Notes under the pieces: generated by a model
Seen by the model: the letters and a program-made list of their open reading frames with translations, nothing else
What the model was told of the DNA's origin: nothing
The model's database searches: none
Assembly: GCA_032718565.1 (NCBI GenBank)
Contig: JAVGVS010000290.1
Location: 221,942-285,941, forward strand
Source of the DNA: Distichodus sexfasciatus
Lineage: Eukaryota > Chordata > Actinopteri > Characiformes > Distichodontidae
DNA length: 64,000 nt
Reading direction: 5' to 3'
In this document: positions 63,043-64,000 of the stretch, piece by piece
How the letters are laid out: each line of letters begins with the position of its first letter
Numbering within the stretch: the first letter of the stretch is position 1
Translations under genes and position numbers: made by a program

Positions 63043-63918
63043 CTAGAAACCAATGGCAGGTAAATAAAGTGCCAAAAATTAAGGAATGTAGAGCAGAAAG
63101 CAGCACTGGTGCAGATCAAACACAGTAGAAACAAGCCAAAGCATGACTCGATGTTCAAAAACCGTTTTTCGCACATGCATTACAGTTCTACGGTTTGTTT
63201 CCATTCGATTCTAAGCTGATCAGCTGGAAGTGTCTCAGAAAGGCTGTCGTTTAAAAAAACAAAAAAAAACAAAAGCAAAACGGTACCATTGTTTGAACCC
63301 TCCGTATTTCCATGTGTGTGGATAATATTACCATGTAAAGTCAGTTAGAAAACAAGACACTATGGTTAACCAAGAGTTTCTTATGGCACTGCACTCGCGC
63401 GGTGATAAGAACGAGATGGAACATAGAGACGTGGTAGCAGAAAGCTCCTCAGCATGATGGTCTTGGCACTGGCGACCGTCCTTGGGATTTCCACGAGCGA
63501 GCCATGGATGGAACAGACGATGCAGATCTAGTCTCTTTGTAAGCCATCTCTGAACGCGCTTTTCGTTCCCCTTTGGGGAAGAAAAGCCAAGGCGGCGTCT
63601 CCTCACACAGATCTAGCCCTCGCGTCTACCGAGCCAATGAGGAGGAACAGAAGTTTCTGACATGGCCAAAGCATTTCAGACAGGATGGAGAGGACCAACA
63701 TGCAGCCTCAAATTTTACACCAAAAAAAAAAAGGGAAAAAGAAAAGAAAAGACAGAACTGGGAAGAAGACATTGACCTTTGTCCCTGTACCTCCCAAATG
63801 AAAAGAAAACCTGAGCAATCTAAACGTCTAGTCAGGGGGCTGAGTGCTGGGCTTGGTCGAGCGATCTGGGCTTTTTAGAGGAGCACAAACGAGGGCAGAG
63901 GGACGAAGAGGGGTGAAG

Positions 63919-64000
63919 CTAATGGCCATCGTGGTTGGTGATCATGTCTTCGGCTCGACGGTGCGACTCCAAGGCCTTCGCGGTGTACATGTCCTGAGGC
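63919..64000 (-). CDS. ppp2r5c: PP2A regulatory subunit B56 gamma, C-terminal end (partial)
   Basis: The last 26 codons and TAG of a gene that continues beyond the window. The peptide PQDMYTAKALESHRRAED, ending in NHDGH, matches the conserved C-terminal helix of B56 subunits, whose consensus is PQD, two variable residues, T, then KALE-H-RAE. B56 proteins choose substrates for the PP2A holoenzyme through LxxIxE docking. The family match is strong. The gamma assignment rests on the DG near the end and on position beside dio3, because PPP2R5C neighbours DIO3 in tetrapods. B56 delta or epsilon cannot be excluded from so few residues. It is transcribed towards dio3. Confidence 0.82.
   Translation of the reverse strand, partial: PQDMYTAKALESHRRAEDMITNHDGH

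Larger units (their letters stand above)
60939..63918 (-). other. ppp2r5c: Probable 3' UTR of ppp2r5c
   Basis: The sequence runs on from the stop codon at 63919 with no other gene. The first well-placed AATAAA on the minus strand that I noticed is at 60939-60944. A 3' UTR of about 3 kb would be in keeping with B56 subunit genes. It contains a (CA)n run and a DNA transposon with a SINE inside it. ORFs on either strand here are not genes. Confidence 0.4.

Overview
This is vertebrate, almost certainly teleost, nuclear DNA. It is AT-rich with long intergenic stretches, GT-AG introns, (CA)n/(TA)n/(ATTT)n microsatellites and a dense load of fish-type repeats: Tc1-like transposons, hAT-like non-autonomous elements, tRNA-derived SINEs and LINE remnants. 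No prokaryotic operon, CRISPR or viral genome is present. The species cannot be named from this window.

Three genes are recognised, and they form the vertebrate DLK1-DIO3-PPP2R5C neighbourhood. (1) dlk1, plus strand, start codon 4229 to stop 6358. It has five coding exons and encodes a 383-residue type I membrane protein with six EGF-like repeats. (2) dio3, plus strand, about 38426-39187. It is a single-exon selenoprotein gene with an in-frame Sec TGA at 38784 and a convincing form-2 SECIS element at 39535-39612. The reading frame as given is broken by four frameshifts and one extra TGA. (3) The last 26 codons of a PP2A B56 regulatory subunit, most likely ppp2r5c, on the minus strand at 63919-64000, followed by a probable 3 kb 3' UTR down to about 60.94 kb.

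Layout: 0-3.7 kb is upstream DNA with one SINE. 3.7-7.4 kb is the dlk1 promoter, gene and 3' UTR. 7.9-11.9 kb holds a cluster of CTCF-like motifs mixed with a MITE and two SINEs. 13-38 kb is intergenic, with two hAT-like elements, a TTAA-flanked MITE, two adjacent Tc1-like elements and simple repeats. 38.2-39.6 kb is the dio3 promoter, gene and SECIS. 40-60 kb is gene-poor, with another Tc1 element, LINE reverse-transcriptase remnants, SINEs and a 1.2 kb fold-back element. 60.9-64 kb is the ppp2r5c 3' end.

Functionally, Dlk1 is a membrane-bound or shed EGF-repeat regulator of growth and differentiation. Dio3 is the selenoenzyme that inactivates thyroid hormone. In eutherian mammals the two are co-regulated in one imprinted domain of roughly 0.8 Mb. 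Here they lie 32 kb apart on the same strand. No RTL1-like gag ORF was recognised between them, and no MEG3-like RNA could be identified by eye. The most notable observations are the broken dio3 frame with an intact SECIS, the CTCF-like motif cluster 3' of dlk1, a hAT-like copy that may have used an outer cryptic end, and the large palindromic element at 57.66-58.83 kb.
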